Part shown: positions 42,363-51,892 of the stretch, one piece after another | How positions within the stretch are numbered: position 1 is the stretch's first letter | How the letters are laid out: the number at the start of each line of letters is the position of its first letter | Origin: Neobacillus driksii | Lineage (GTDB): Bacteria > Bacillota > Bacilli > Bacillales > Cytobacillaceae | Assembly: GCF_013409995.1 (NCBI RefSeq) | Contig: NZ_JACCBX010000005.1 | Span: 372,001-436,000 of the forward strand | Direction: 5' to 3' | Length of the DNA stretch: 64,000 nt | Notes under the pieces: model-generated | The model's database searches: none | Told to the model about the DNA's origin: nothing | Seen by the model: only the letters and a program-made list of their open reading frames with translations | Translations under genes and position numbers: made by a program

Positions 42363-43141
42363 TACGAAACCTCCTCCCCAAGATACGCCTCGATGACTTT
42401 TGGATTATTTCTGATTTGCTCAGGAGTTCCTTCCGCAATTAGTTGACCATGGTCAAGTACATAGATTCGCTCACATACACCCATGACGAGAAGCATATCA
42501 TGCTCAATTAAAAGAATCGTTAAATCAAACCTTTTACGAATTAAGGCAATTAAATTCATTAATTCTTCTGTTTCCTGTGGATTCATACCTGCTGCAGGTT
42601 CATCAAGCAGCAATAATTTCGGATTCGCTGCCAGCGCCCTGGCAATCTCTAGACGGCGCTGCTGGCCGTATGGCAGGTTTTTCGCCGTTTCATGCATAAC
42701 ATTATCTAGGTTAAAGATTTTCAAAAACTCTACTGCTTTTTCCTCCATATACTTTTCCTCTGAAAAGTGCTTAGGGAGGCGGAAGATCGAACTCATAATC
42801 GAATGCTTAGCAAGGGAGTGATAGGCTACCTTTACATTATCGAGCACCGACAATTCATTAAACAAACGAATATTTTGAAAGGTTCTGCTGATTCCCTTTT
42901 TAGTAATTTTATAGGGTGCTAATCCATTTAATTTGTCTCCATCCAACTCAATACTGCCTTCAGTTGGTACATAGACACCTGTTAACAAGTTGAAGAATGT
43001 GGTTTTACCGGCACCATTCGGTCCAATCAAACCAACTAACTCACCTTGCTTTAATTCGAGGTTCACGTCTGAAACAGCCTTTAATCCGCCAAAACGGATG
43101 CCTGCATTATTTACTTTAAGCAACGGTGTTTTTACTGCCAT
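42362..43141 (-). CDS. livG: Branched-chain amino acid ABC transporter ATP-binding protein LivG
   Basis: 259 residues from the ATG at 43141. Walker A GPNGAGKTT, then GISRTFQNIRLFNELSVLDN (LivG signature), signature LPYGQQRRLEIAR, and Walker B LLLLDEPAAGMNP. The start lies 26 bases inside the end of livM. It pairs with LivF to drive LivHM. Confidence 0.94.
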   Translation of the reverse strand: MAVKTPLLKVNNAGIRFGGLKAVSDVNLELKQGELVGLIGPNGAGKTTFFNLLTGVYVPTEGSIELDGDKLNGLAPYKITKKGISRTFQNIRLFNELSVLDNVKVAYHSLAKHSIMSSIFRLPKHFSEEKYMEEKAVEFLKIFNLDNVMHETAKNLPYGQQRRLEIARALAANPKLLLLDEPAAGMNPQETEELMNLIALIRKRFDLTILLIEHDMLLVMGVCERIYVLDHGQLIAEGTPEQIRNNPKVIEAYLGEEVS

Positions 43142-44090
43142 CGTTGACTCCCCCTTTTGCAGACTTTCCAAACTTAAAGAATGAAGTTAATTCTCTTGTT
43201 CCCATAATTCCTTGTGGACGGTAAAGCATCATAATGATTAACACTAGGCTATAAATAATCATCCGTAATTCAGGATAGCTTTGCAAGAAGGTAGAAACAA
43301 TTGTTAAAAGGATTGCAGCCAATACTGCACCAGACATGCTTCCTAATCCACCTAGAACAACGAAGATTAAGATATCAAAAGATTTTAAGAAACCGAAGTT
43401 TGTCGGCTGGATAATGAAAAAGTTGTGTGCATATAAAGCACCCGCGACACCCGCGAAGAAGGCTCCAATGGCAAATGCAACTACCTTATAGTAAGTTGTA
43501 TTGATCCCCATGGCGTCAGCCGCAATTTCATTTTCTCTAACAGAGATACAAGCTCGTCCATGAGTTGAATTCGTAAAGTTCCTGATGACAAGAAGTGTTA
43601 AAAGGATACTCCCGAAAAGCCATGGCCAAGTAGTGAGCTGCGTAACGGTCATCCCGCTTGCTCCACCGACATATTCAATATTTAAAAAGACAATCCGGAC
43701 AATTTCCCCAAACCCAAGTGTGGCAATTGCTAGATAATCTCCTTTTAGCCGAAGTGTTGGAATACCAATAATTAAGCCCGCAATTGCAGCGGCGACTCCT
43801 CCCGCCACTAATCCAAGCACGAAAGGCAGCTCTAATTTCATCGTAATAATGGCTGAGGCATAAGCGCCTACAGCAAGAAAGCCTGCATGTCCAATTGAAA
43901 ACTGTCCGGTAATTCCAATAATCAGATGTAAGCTCGCAGCAAGAATAATGTTAATACCAATAAAATAAAGTGTGTTTACATAAAAGAAATTAATTATTTC
44001 TCCGGTAATTAAAAATTGCATGGCAATACCAAAAACAACGGCTAATACGATTGATGACCAAAAACCTTTCGCACCTTTAAGCATATTCAT
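43116..44090 (-). CDS. livM: Branched-chain amino acid ABC transporter permease LivM
   Basis: About 324 residues from the ATG at 44090 after AAGGGGG, with nine or ten hydrophobic segments. LivM features are GQFSIGHAGFLAVGAYASAI, LRLKGDYLAIATLGFGEIVR and SMSGAVLAAILLTIVSTFLQ. It forms the channel with LivH. Confidence 0.94.
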   Translation of the reverse strand: MNMLKGAKGFWSSIVLAVVFGIAMQFLITGEIINFFYVNTLYFIGINIILAASLHLIIGITGQFSIGHAGFLAVGAYASAIITMKLELPFVLGLVAGGVAAAIAGLIIGIPTLRLKGDYLAIATLGFGEIVRIVFLNIEYVGGASGMTVTQLTTWPWLFGSILLTLLVIRNFTNSTHGRACISVRENEIAADAMGINTTYYKVVAFAIGAFFAGVAGALYAHNFFIIQPTNFGFLKSFDILIFVVLGGLGSMSGAVLAAILLTIVSTFLQSYPELRMIIYSLVLIIMMLYRPQGIMGTRELTSFFKFGKSAKGGVNDGSKNTVA

Positions 44091-44103
44091 CGCTATAGCC
44101 CCC

Positions 44104-44982
44104 TTACACTTTTTCCCGTACATTTTTACCGAATAAACCGGCTGGACGGAAAATCAAAATTAAGATTAGTACGACAAACGCTACGCCATCTCGCCATAAT
44201 GAGAAGCCAGCAGCACTTACTAGTGATTCAATGACACCCAACAACAAACCGCCAACCATTGCACCCGGAATAATTCCAATTCCGCCGAGTACGGCCGCAA
44301 CGAAGGCTTTAAGGCCTGGAATAATCCCCATCAATGGTTCAATTTTTGTATAGTACATACCAAAAGCAACACCCGCCGCACCGGCTAACGCAGATCCAAT
44401 CGCAAAAGTTGCAGAAATGGTATTGTTAACATTGATACCCATTAATCTCGCAGCATCCATATCATAGGAAACTGCACGCATGGCTTTTCCAATTTTGGTT
44501 TTATGAACAATAAATTGCAATAAGACCATCAATACGACAGAGGTACCTAAAATCATCAATGACTGACTACTAACCTTTACACCCAGGAAGTCAATGCTTG
44601 TTGCCGGGATAAGGTCGCCTGGATATGCCTCTGGCTGTGCGCCTCGTACATAAATTACTCCATATTCAATTAACAGTGATACTCCAATTGCCGTAATAAG
44701 TGCAGCAATCCTAGTTGCATTACGCAAAGGTTTGTAAGCAATCCTTTCAATTAAAACTCCCAGGATGGCACAGGTTACCATTGAGATCAGCAAGGATGGG
44801 AAAAATCCTAAATCTAATATCGTAATAGAATAAAAACCGATAAATGCTCCGACCATGAATACGTCCCCATGGGCAAAGTTTATTAATTTAACAATTCCAT
44901 AAACCATCGTATAACCAAGGGCAATCAACGCATATATACTGCCCAAAGACACCCCGTTAACAAGCTGTTGTAAAAATTCCAT
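44104..44982 (-). CDS. livH: Branched-chain amino acid ABC transporter permease LivH
   Basis: A 292-residue membrane protein. LivH features are NGVSLGSIYALIALGYTMVY, INFAHGDVFMVGAFIG and LGGIGIIPGAMVGGLLLGVI. AGGAGGGTC lies before the ATG. It is between livJ (85 bases upstream) and livM. Confidence 0.94.
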   Translation of the reverse strand: MEFLQQLVNGVSLGSIYALIALGYTMVYGIVKLINFAHGDVFMVGAFIGFYSITILDLGFFPSLLISMVTCAILGVLIERIAYKPLRNATRIAALITAIGVSLLIEYGVIYVRGAQPEAYPGDLIPATSIDFLGVKVSSQSLMILGTSVVLMVLLQFIVHKTKIGKAMRAVSYDMDAARLMGINVNNTISATFAIGSALAGAAGVAFGMYYTKIEPLMGIIPGLKAFVAAVLGGIGIIPGAMVGGLLLGVIESLVSAAGFSLWRDGVAFVVLILILIFRPAGLFGKNVREKV

Positions 44983-45067
44983 GTCTTGACCCTCCTAAAA
45001 TTAGGAAACTATTTTCAAAAAGGGAATAGGGAGACACTCATTCTCCCTATTCTTTTTCTCTATAAAA

Positions 45068-46240
45068 TTACGGATTAACTTTCGTATTAAATTCTTGTTT
45101 GCCCTCTTTGTACTCAAGGATAACTGCCGCTTTAACCTGATCATGGTTCTCGTTAACTTTTAAATTACCAGATACAACTGCAAGTCCATCTGTTTCTTCA
45201 AGAGCTTTACGGATTTTCTCAGGATCGCCGCTGCCAGCACGCTTAATCGCATCTGCAAGGAAGTAGGCAGTATCATAACCTAATGCAGCAAAAGCATCTG
45301 GAGATTTATCTTTATATTTTCCTTGGAATGCTTTTACAAAGTCTTGTACTTTTGGGTCAGAGTCTCCAGAAGAATAGTGGTTTGTGATGTATGTGTTGTT
45401 TAACGAACCAGCACCTGCGATATCTACTAGAGTAGGAGAATCCCAGCCGTCGCCTCCCATGATTGGTACATTAATGCCTAAAGCACGTGCTTGCTTGATG
45501 ATTAAACCAACTTCTTCATAAAACCCTGGAAGGAAAACAAACTCTGGATTCTTAGCTTTAATATTTGTTAAGATCGCATTGAAATCAGTATCCTTTGCTA
45601 CATATGCTTCTTCAGCAACCACTTTCCCACCGCTTGATTCAAACGATTTTTGGAAAGAAGAAGCTAGTCCTTTTGAATAGTCACTAGAACTGTCAATGAT
45701 GATAGCAGCGTTTTTAACTTTAAGGTCCTTGGAAGCAAAGTTAGCTGCTACCGTACCTTGGAATGGGTCGATGAAGCAAGTACGGAATACAAAGTCATTC
45801 AGAACCCCATCCTTGAACGTAATCGTTGAATTTGTACCAGTTGGTGTTATCAATGGAGTTTTGTTTTTCTGTGCAATTTCCACTTGTGCTAATGTATTTG
45901 TACTTGTAGCTGCACCAATAATAGCTGAAACCTTATCTTGGCTGATCAGCTTAATGGCGCCGTTTGTTGCTTCAGCTGCGTCTGATTTATTATCGAATGT
46001 TACAAGCTCTAGCTTCTTACCATCAATACCTTCTTTGTTGATTTCTTCAATGGCCAATTTCAAACCTTCTTCAATGGACTGACCATAAGAAGCTACCCCG
46101 CCTGAAAGTTCAAGGTTGGCACCGATTTTGATGGTTTCCCCATCCTTTTCACCGCTTGTACTTGATGAGTTACAGCCTGCTAATACGCCTGCAGCCATCA
46201 TGAACGACATAAAAATACCTGCTAACTTTTTCTTCCTCAC
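45068..46240 (-). CDS. livJ: Branched-chain amino acid ABC transporter substrate-binding lipoprotein LivJ
   Basis: A 390-residue exported lipoprotein with lipobox VLAGCN. The binding-protein body reads IKIGANLELSGGVASYGQSI, IGAATSTNTLAQVEIAQKNK and PIMGGDGWDSPTLVDIAGAG, the LivJ/Peripla_BP_6 layout. The ligand is likely Leu/Ile/Val but could be another hydrophobic amino acid. It is the first gene of the operon, and two CodY-like boxes lie upstream. Confidence 0.92.
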   Translation of the reverse strand: MRKKKLAGIFMSFMMAAGVLAGCNSSSTSGEKDGETIKIGANLELSGGVASYGQSIEEGLKLAIEEINKEGIDGKKLELVTFDNKSDAAEATNGAIKLISQDKVSAIIGAATSTNTLAQVEIAQKNKTPLITPTGTNSTITFKDGVLNDFVFRTCFIDPFQGTVAANFASKDLKVKNAAIIIDSSSDYSKGLASSFQKSFESSGGKVVAEEAYVAKDTDFNAILTNIKAKNPEFVFLPGFYEEVGLIIKQARALGINVPIMGGDGWDSPTLVDIAGAGSLNNTYITNHYSSGDSDPKVQDFVKAFQGKYKDKSPDAFAALGYDTAYFLADAIKRAGSGDPEKIRKALEETDGLAVVSGNLKVNENHDQVKAAVILEYKEGKQEFNTKVNP

Positions 46241-46312
46241 TGTCTATACCCCCTATTTTTAATAGTCCCCTTTTAACCGTTGTGTTTATCTCCGAGATGT
46301 TTAAAAAAAGAT

Positions 46313-46327
46313 AATATTCTGAAAACA
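46313..46327. promoter_or_regulatory. Candidate CodY box upstream of livJ
   Basis: AATATTCTGAAAACA matches the CodY consensus AATTTTCWGAAAATT at 12 of 15. A second, weaker site, ATAATTCTGAAAAAT (46378-46392), matches at 11 of 15. CodY senses Ile/Leu/Val and commonly represses their transporters. Both lie within 150 bases of the livJ start. In A/T-rich DNA such matches are common. Confidence 0.4.
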
Positions 46328-46493
46328 TTGTACAAAATAATTTCCTGTACGTCTAGTAGAAACTGCATTATTTTAATATAATTCTGAAAAATTAGTATAA
46401 TGTTGAATTCCTACTATAATCATAAGGTTAAACTATTGTGTTCAAAGGCTTTTCCGCATTAAAGGGCTAAAATCATGCTGTGTTAAAAAATAA

Positions 46494-46524
46494 AAGAGAG
46501 AGTCTTCAATAGAAATCTCTCTCA
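46494..46524 (-). terminator. Hairpin after niaP
   Basis: GAGAGAG and CTCTCTC pair around about 14 bases just after the niaP stop; on the minus strand TTTTATTTTTTAAC follows. Confidence 0.65.
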
Positions 46525-46532
46525 CCTAATCA

Positions 46533-47732
46533 TTATACTAATACTTTATTTTTTGTTTCTTTTCCTAAGAAGATTACAGCCAATGCAGCGATGAAAACGG
46601 ATATACAAAAGATAGTAAAGATGGTGGAGATGGATGTATTTTGCGCCACTAGATAACCAACTAATAACGGTCCAAGCACTCCTCCTAATCGACCAAAGGC
46701 TGCGGCCGATCCTGAGCCCGTCCCGCGGATAATCGTTGGATATTGTTCAGGAGTATAGGCATATAATCCGCCCCATGCTCCAAGATTAAAGAACGATAAA
46801 AGTATTCCTGATGTGATTAATAGTGCCGTTGACTCTGCATTTCCAAAAAGAAAAGCACTGATGGCTGTCCCAATTAAATAAACAGCTAGTACAAATTTTC
46901 GGCCGAATCTTTCAATACACCATGCAGCTGTAAAATAACCAGGTAATTGAGCAAGCGTCATGATCAATACATATCCAAAGCTTTTTATGAGACTAAACCC
47001 TTTTAACACCATTACACTCGGGAGCCATAAAAACATGCCATAATAAGAAAAGACGACACAGAACCAAACAATCCAGAGCATAGTAGTCCGGCGGCGGTAC
47101 TCATTGGTCCAAAGATTCGCGATGCTTTGGAATGCAGAAATCTTCTCTTTATCCTTAATTGCTTCAAATCTAGGAGAGTCAGGTAAACCAATCCTTAAAT
47201 ATAAGGCATACAGTGCAGGTGTCGCACTAATTAACAGGGCCGTTTGCCAGCCGAATTTTGGAATAATAAAATAGGAAATCACGGCTGCAATCAGCCAACC
47301 GGCTGCCCAAAAGCTTTCCAGTAACACAACGATTCTCCCTCGTTTTTCTGCCGGAACGCTTTCCGATACCAGTGTCGAGGCTACAGGAAGCTCACCGCCT
47401 AGCCCCATTCCAATAAAAAATCTTAATATAAGAAAAATAGTAATTGATGTGGCAAAAGCAGAAATCCCACTTGCAATGGAGAATAATAATAAGGTTATAA
47501 TAAAAACATTTTTTCGGCCAATTCGGTCTGCCATTAAGCCAAAAAGTAATGCCCCAACCGCCATTCCAATCGATTGAATACTGCCAATCCAGCCCATTTG
47601 TTTGGCCGTTAAATCCCACTCCACACTTAATGCTGCAATAATGAAAGAAAGCATTCCCACATCCATTGCGTCAAACATCCAGCCCGTTCCAGAAACCCAG
47701 AGCAATCTCCGGTTAGAAATTTCTTTTTTCAT
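46533..47732 (-). CDS. niaP: Niacin permease NiaP (MFS)
   Basis: 399 residues from the ATG at 47732 after AAGGGGGCAGG. Twelve hydrophobic segments and the MFS motif GLMADRIGRKNVFIITLLLF are present. Close agreement with B. subtilis NiaP (YceI) is seen in GWMFDAMDVGMLSFIIAALS, GLGGELPVASTLVSESVPAE, YYGMFLWLPSVMVLKGFSLI and GGLYAYTPEQYPTIIRGTGS. It takes up nicotinate for NAD synthesis. A gap of 292 bases separates it from livJ. It is monocistronic, and the GAGAGAG/CTCTCTC hairpin after the stop may end its transcript. Confidence 0.92.
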   Translation of the reverse strand: MKKEISNRRLLWVSGTGWMFDAMDVGMLSFIIAALSVEWDLTAKQMGWIGSIQSIGMAVGALLFGLMADRIGRKNVFIITLLLFSIASGISAFATSITIFLILRFFIGMGLGGELPVASTLVSESVPAEKRGRIVVLLESFWAAGWLIAAVISYFIIPKFGWQTALLISATPALYALYLRIGLPDSPRFEAIKDKEKISAFQSIANLWTNEYRRRTTMLWIVWFCVVFSYYGMFLWLPSVMVLKGFSLIKSFGYVLIMTLAQLPGYFTAAWCIERFGRKFVLAVYLIGTAISAFLFGNAESTALLITSGILLSFFNLGAWGGLYAYTPEQYPTIIRGTGSGSAAAFGRLGGVLGPLLVGYLVAQNTSISTIFTIFCISVFIAALAVIFLGKETKNKVLV

Positions 47733-47789
47733 AACCTGCCCCCTTATAGATACCATTAGTGACATTATTCCCTAATGATTTATCATTAT

Positions 47790-49652
47790 TTAATCTACCG
47801 CGATTTCTACATTTTTAAATTGATTAAAGAACATATTATAATATCTGCCTTGCTGATCCATGAGTTCCCCATGATTTCCTTGTTCTACAATGTTCCCATT
47901 TTCAATCACCATAATGCTATCTGCGTCACGAATGGTGTTCAAACGATGGGCGATAATAAAGCTTGTCCTGCCCTCCATAAGAGATAGCAGTGCCTCTTGA
48001 ATATGAAGCTCAGTACGGGTATCAATACTACTCGTGGCCTCATCTAAAATCAATACAGCTGGCTTTGCGAGAATTACCCTGGCGATGGCAATCAACTGGC
48101 GCTGCCCTTGACTTAAGTTTCCACCGTTTTCTGAGAGGATGGTCTCATACTGATTTGGCAGACGTTTAATAAAGGCATCTGCATTCGCCATCTTAGCCGC
48201 ATTGATGACTTCCTCATCACTTGCACCAGGCTTTCCATACTTAATATTTTCCTTAATGGTTCCTGAAAAGAGGTAAGTATCCTGCAAAACAAAGCCGAAA
48301 CAGCTTCTTAAGCTATCGCGGGTATATTCCCGAATATCACGGCCGTCTAACAAAATCCTGCCATCTGTCACATCATAAAACCTTGTTAGCAAGTTAACGA
48401 TTGTCGTTTTTCCCGCCCCGGTTGGTCCAACTAGCGCCGTACTGCTGCCAATATTACTTTCAAAACTAACATTTTTTAAAATCGACACATCGCCGCGGTA
48501 GCCGAAGCTGACATTTTCAAACACAACATGTCCCTTTGGATTTTCCAGTACAACCGCATCCTGCACATCATCTGGTTCCTCCTGCTCGTCGAGTATTTCA
48601 AATACGCGCTCCGCACCAGCTACACCTGACTGCAGCATATTAAAAATTTGCGCCAGGTCATTCAGCGGCCGGACAAACTGACGAGAGTAGGTGATAAAGC
48701 TTGCAATCGCACCTACGGTAATCATATTTTCGACAGCCAAAAATCCCCCTGTTACCGCTACAATCGCAAAGCCTAAATTGTTAATGACGTTCATGATTGG
48801 CATAAGAAAGCCGGACCAAATTTGCGCCTTAAGGCCGACCTCACGCAGTTTCTGATTGACCTCTTCAAACTCTGAGATTACTTTTTCTTCATGATTAAAG
48901 GCCTTCACTACCTCAATGCCCGAAATCGTTTCCTCAATTTGTCCATTTAGTTTTCCCAGCTGGATTTGCTGATCTTTAAACAGGACACTTGTTCGTTTTG
49001 CAATCGTCTTCGTTAACAGAAACACAAGTGGAACCGTTACCAAGCTTGCCACTGTCAAAATCGGGCTGAGGATTAACATCATAATGAATGAACCGCTAAT
49101 TACTATGACACCGGACATCAGCTGTGTTGTCGATTGCGAGATGGTGCTGCTGACATTATCAATATCGTTTGAAAGCCGGCTCATTAATTCTCCATGTGTC
49201 CGCTTGTCAAAAAAAGCAACTGGCAGTTTTTGCAGTTTTTTAAAAAGTGCATCACGCAATCGTTTGACAATTCGTTGCGAGACACCTGCCATCAGCCAGC
49301 CCTGGAGAAAAGTCAACACCGCGTCTAAGATAAATGCTGATATTAGAATAACGATCATGACTTCAAGAAAATTAAAATCTACTTGTTTTTTCAAGCTTAT
49401 CGCATCGACAGCTTTTCCAATTAAAAATGGTGACAGCAAGGATAGTGCTGCACTAAAAAAAATGAATAAAAAAACAATACTGAGCATTCTTCTTTCATTG
49501 CCGAAATAATACCATAACCTCTTAATTGTTTCCTTAAAGTTCTTTGGTTTTACAATCGGCGCTCCCCGGCGATGGCCGGAAAAGCCGCCAGGTCTTCCCG
49601 GCATGGATAAGGGAGGTGGTGTGTTACTTGATTGATCTGCTGTTTTCGACAT
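47790..49652 (-). CDS. Heterodimeric ABC exporter half, catalytically competent subunit (YfiC/BmrD type)
   Basis: 620 residues: a Pro/Gly-rich N-terminal tail, six membrane segments (ABC_membrane type I exporter), then the ATPase. Walker A is GPTGAGKTT, the signature is LSQGQRQL (Gln in place of the second Gly), and Walker B is VLILDEATSSID with the catalytic Glu. It ends FKNVEIAVD. The partner gene stops one base before this ATG, so the two are coupled. The size pair 576/620 resembles B. subtilis YfiB/YfiC. It is likely drug or lipid export, substrate unknown. Confidence 0.9.
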   Translation of the reverse strand: MSKTADQSSNTPPPLSMPGRPGGFSGHRRGAPIVKPKNFKETIKRLWYYFGNERRMLSIVFLFIFFSAALSLLSPFLIGKAVDAISLKKQVDFNFLEVMIVILISAFILDAVLTFLQGWLMAGVSQRIVKRLRDALFKKLQKLPVAFFDKRTHGELMSRLSNDIDNVSSTISQSTTQLMSGVIVISGSFIMMLILSPILTVASLVTVPLVFLLTKTIAKRTSVLFKDQQIQLGKLNGQIEETISGIEVVKAFNHEEKVISEFEEVNQKLREVGLKAQIWSGFLMPIMNVINNLGFAIVAVTGGFLAVENMITVGAIASFITYSRQFVRPLNDLAQIFNMLQSGVAGAERVFEILDEQEEPDDVQDAVVLENPKGHVVFENVSFGYRGDVSILKNVSFESNIGSSTALVGPTGAGKTTIVNLLTRFYDVTDGRILLDGRDIREYTRDSLRSCFGFVLQDTYLFSGTIKENIKYGKPGASDEEVINAAKMANADAFIKRLPNQYETILSENGGNLSQGQRQLIAIARVILAKPAVLILDEATSSIDTRTELHIQEALLSLMEGRTSFIIAHRLNTIRDADSIMVIENGNIVEQGNHGELMDQQGRYYNMFFNQFKNVEIAVD

Positions 49653-51383
49653 TTAGAGTGCCACCTCCTTACCGACTTGTGATTGATAGATTTCCTGATA
49701 AACTCTGCAGTCTCTTAATAATTGTTCGTGTTTTCCAATTCCAACGATTTCCCCGTGGTCCATGACCACGATTTTATCTGCATCGATAATTGAGGTGATC
49801 CGCTGTGCAATGAGGAGGCATGTCAGACCCTTTGCATATTTTTTTAAACCCTCTTTGATTCTAGCCTCTGTGGTGACATCAACCGCACTGGTACTATCAT
49901 CCAAGATCAAAATTTCCGGATTTTTAATTAAAGCCCTAGCGATCGAAAGCCGTTGCTTTTGACCTCCAGAAAAGTTTACTCCGCCTTGTCCGATTCTAGT
50001 TTGATATCCTTCAGGAGAAGCACTAATAAAGTCATGCGCACCGGCAATCTCTGCCGCTTTTAAGATTTCTTCAGTTGAGGCGTCTTCTTTTCCCCATTTA
50101 ATGTTTTCCTCGACACTTCCGGTAAAAAGAATCGTCTTTTGCGGGACAAAGGCAATCTTTTCTCGCAGTCTTTTAGGGTCAACGAGGTGTATATCCTCAC
50201 CATCGACCTTGATACACCCAGCACTGATATCATAAAACCGGGGTATTAAGCCAACAAGAGTACTTTTTCCAGAGCCTGTCGAGCCAATAATTCCGACAGT
50301 CTCACCTGGTAAGATTGATAGATTAATATTTTTCAAAACGGGTTCCCCGCTTGTTCCTTCATAAGAAAAGGAAACATTGCTAAACTCAATTCTTCCTTTT
50401 TCAACTAGGGCAGAGTTCTGTCCCTCTTCCCAGGTCAAGTCAACCTCCTCGGAAAAAACCTCACCTATTCTGACGGCAGAAGTTTTTGCGCGGACAAACA
50501 TATTAAAAACCATCGAGATCATCATTAATGAAAAAAGAATCTGCGTCATGTAGTTAATAAAAGCAATAATATGTCCAACCTGCACATTGCCATTCGTCAC
50601 CCCGTAACCGCCAATCCAAAGGACAGCGACAATGCCAAGGTTCACCGTCAGCATAATCGCTGGGCTGAACACCGCCATTAACCTAGTTGCTGAAACCGAT
50701 TGCTGTTTAAACTCTTCATTCGTCTTCTCAAACTTGTTGACTTCAACATCAAAGCGATTGAATGCTTTCACCACGCGGACACCCGATAAGTACTCGCGCA
50801 TGACTCCGTTTACACGATCCAGTGCTTTTTGGACTTTTGAGAACATGGGGAACCCAAGTCTTAAATTTAGAATGATAAATAAGGCGACAATCGGGACCAC
50901 TACAATCAATACAACCGATAAATGGAAGTTTAATCGTGTCGCCATGATTAAACCCCCGATGGCTAATAGCGGGGATTTTACAAAAATTCGCATTAAACCA
51001 TTCGCAAAAACTTGTACCTGTGTTACATCGTTGGTCAGCCTCGTGATTAACGACGCGCGTTCAAAACGGTCGATATTTTTAAAGGATAGCGTTTGGATCT
51101 TCTTATATAAGTCCGACCGTAACTCCGACCCAAAGCTTTGGGAAACAATACTGGCTAATATACTTCGTGTTGAAGCTGCAATCGCACCAAAAAGTGTAAT
51201 CAGCAGCATTAATCCGCCCATATTAAGTACATAACCTATATCCCTGCCCGCGACACCGACATCAATGATTTTCGCCATGATCGTTGGCATTAACAAATCA
51301 CTTATCGCCTCAAAGGTTAAAAATAACACTGCTAAGCTAAAAGACTTCCAATATTTCTTTATGTATTTTGCTAAAAACCCCAT
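49653..51383 (-). CDS. Heterodimeric ABC exporter half with degenerate Walker B (YfiB/BmrC type)
   Basis: 576 residues: six membrane segments, then the ATPase. Walker A is GSTGSGKST, the signature is FSGGQKQRLS, and Walker B is ILILDDSTSAVD. The catalytic Glu is replaced by Asp, the mark of the non-hydrolysing site in asymmetric exporters such as BmrCD. With the 620-residue partner it should form one active and one degenerate ATP site. It is the first gene of the pair. The gene before it (ASCH protein) has its own terminator. Confidence 0.9.
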   Translation of the reverse strand: MGFLAKYIKKYWKSFSLAVLFLTFEAISDLLMPTIMAKIIDVGVAGRDIGYVLNMGGLMLLITLFGAIAASTRSILASIVSQSFGSELRSDLYKKIQTLSFKNIDRFERASLITRLTNDVTQVQVFANGLMRIFVKSPLLAIGGLIMATRLNFHLSVVLIVVVPIVALFIILNLRLGFPMFSKVQKALDRVNGVMREYLSGVRVVKAFNRFDVEVNKFEKTNEEFKQQSVSATRLMAVFSPAIMLTVNLGIVAVLWIGGYGVTNGNVQVGHIIAFINYMTQILFSLMMISMVFNMFVRAKTSAVRIGEVFSEEVDLTWEEGQNSALVEKGRIEFSNVSFSYEGTSGEPVLKNINLSILPGETVGIIGSTGSGKSTLVGLIPRFYDISAGCIKVDGEDIHLVDPKRLREKIAFVPQKTILFTGSVEENIKWGKEDASTEEILKAAEIAGAHDFISASPEGYQTRIGQGGVNFSGGQKQRLSIARALIKNPEILILDDSTSAVDVTTEARIKEGLKKYAKGLTCLLIAQRITSIIDADKIVVMDHGEIVGIGKHEQLLRDCRVYQEIYQSQVGKEVAL

Positions 51384-51439
51384 TACCCTTCACCTCGAGG
51401 ACCCTTTTCAAATTTATGGATAAAGCTATTATAGCAAAA

Positions 51440-51475
51440 AAAGTATGAGTTCTAGGATAAGAACTCATACTTTTA
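51440..51475. terminator. Terminator between the ASCH gene and the ABC exporter pair
   Basis: AAAGTATGAGTTCT (51440-51453) and AGAACTCATACTTT (51460-51473) form a perfect 14-bp stem. On the minus strand TTTTTTGC follows. Confidence 0.9.
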
Positions 51476-51476
51476 A

Positions 51477-51824
51477 TTAATCTTCCAGCGGGCGAAATTC
51501 ATGAACCCAAACGCGCATTTGCGGCAGCCATGGCATCCCAGGGTGGTAAGCAAGAATTGATTGCTTATACTCTTCAACCGTAGGGAAGCCCTCGCGGCGA
51601 GCGTCATCATCCGTCAACTCACCTAAGCTTTGTGAATAGACTCGTTCCACGACAAATTGACGTCCTTCAAGTGTCATGATTTCTCCTGGATCGGCATATC
51701 TTCCATTTCGGCGAGTTGCAGTCTTTTCTCCTGCAAGCACCTTTTTAACATCACTTTCCATTGTAACTAAACGTTCAATGGAGCATGTTTTTGGCGGTAG
51801 TGTAGTGTTTTCATTTTGGCTCAT
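51477..51824 (-). CDS. ASCH domain protein
   Basis: A 115-residue soluble protein. The ASCH (PUA-like) pattern is LVTMESDVKKVLAGEKTATR, GEIMTLEGRQFVVERVYSQS and LGELTDDDARREGFPTVEEY. ASCH proteins bind RNA or modified nucleosides, and small ones of this size include amidohydrolases such as YqfB, so a nucleoside or RNA-linked role is possible. AGGAGG precedes the ATG. It stands alone. Confidence 0.85.
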   Translation of the reverse strand: MSQNENTTLPPKTCSIERLVTMESDVKKVLAGEKTATRRNGRYADPGEIMTLEGRQFVVERVYSQSLGELTDDDARREGFPTVEEYKQSILAYHPGMPWLPQMRVWVHEFRPLED

Positions 51825-51892
51825 AGTGTTATCCTCCTTTATCCAATTGCGCTTTCACTATTTTAACACTATAACCATGTTATTAAAAACGT

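Noticed and set aside
46241-46532. Riboswitch or small RNA between livJ and niaP.
   Set aside because: No conserved aptamer pattern could be recognised; only CodY-like boxes and a terminator hairpin were seen.
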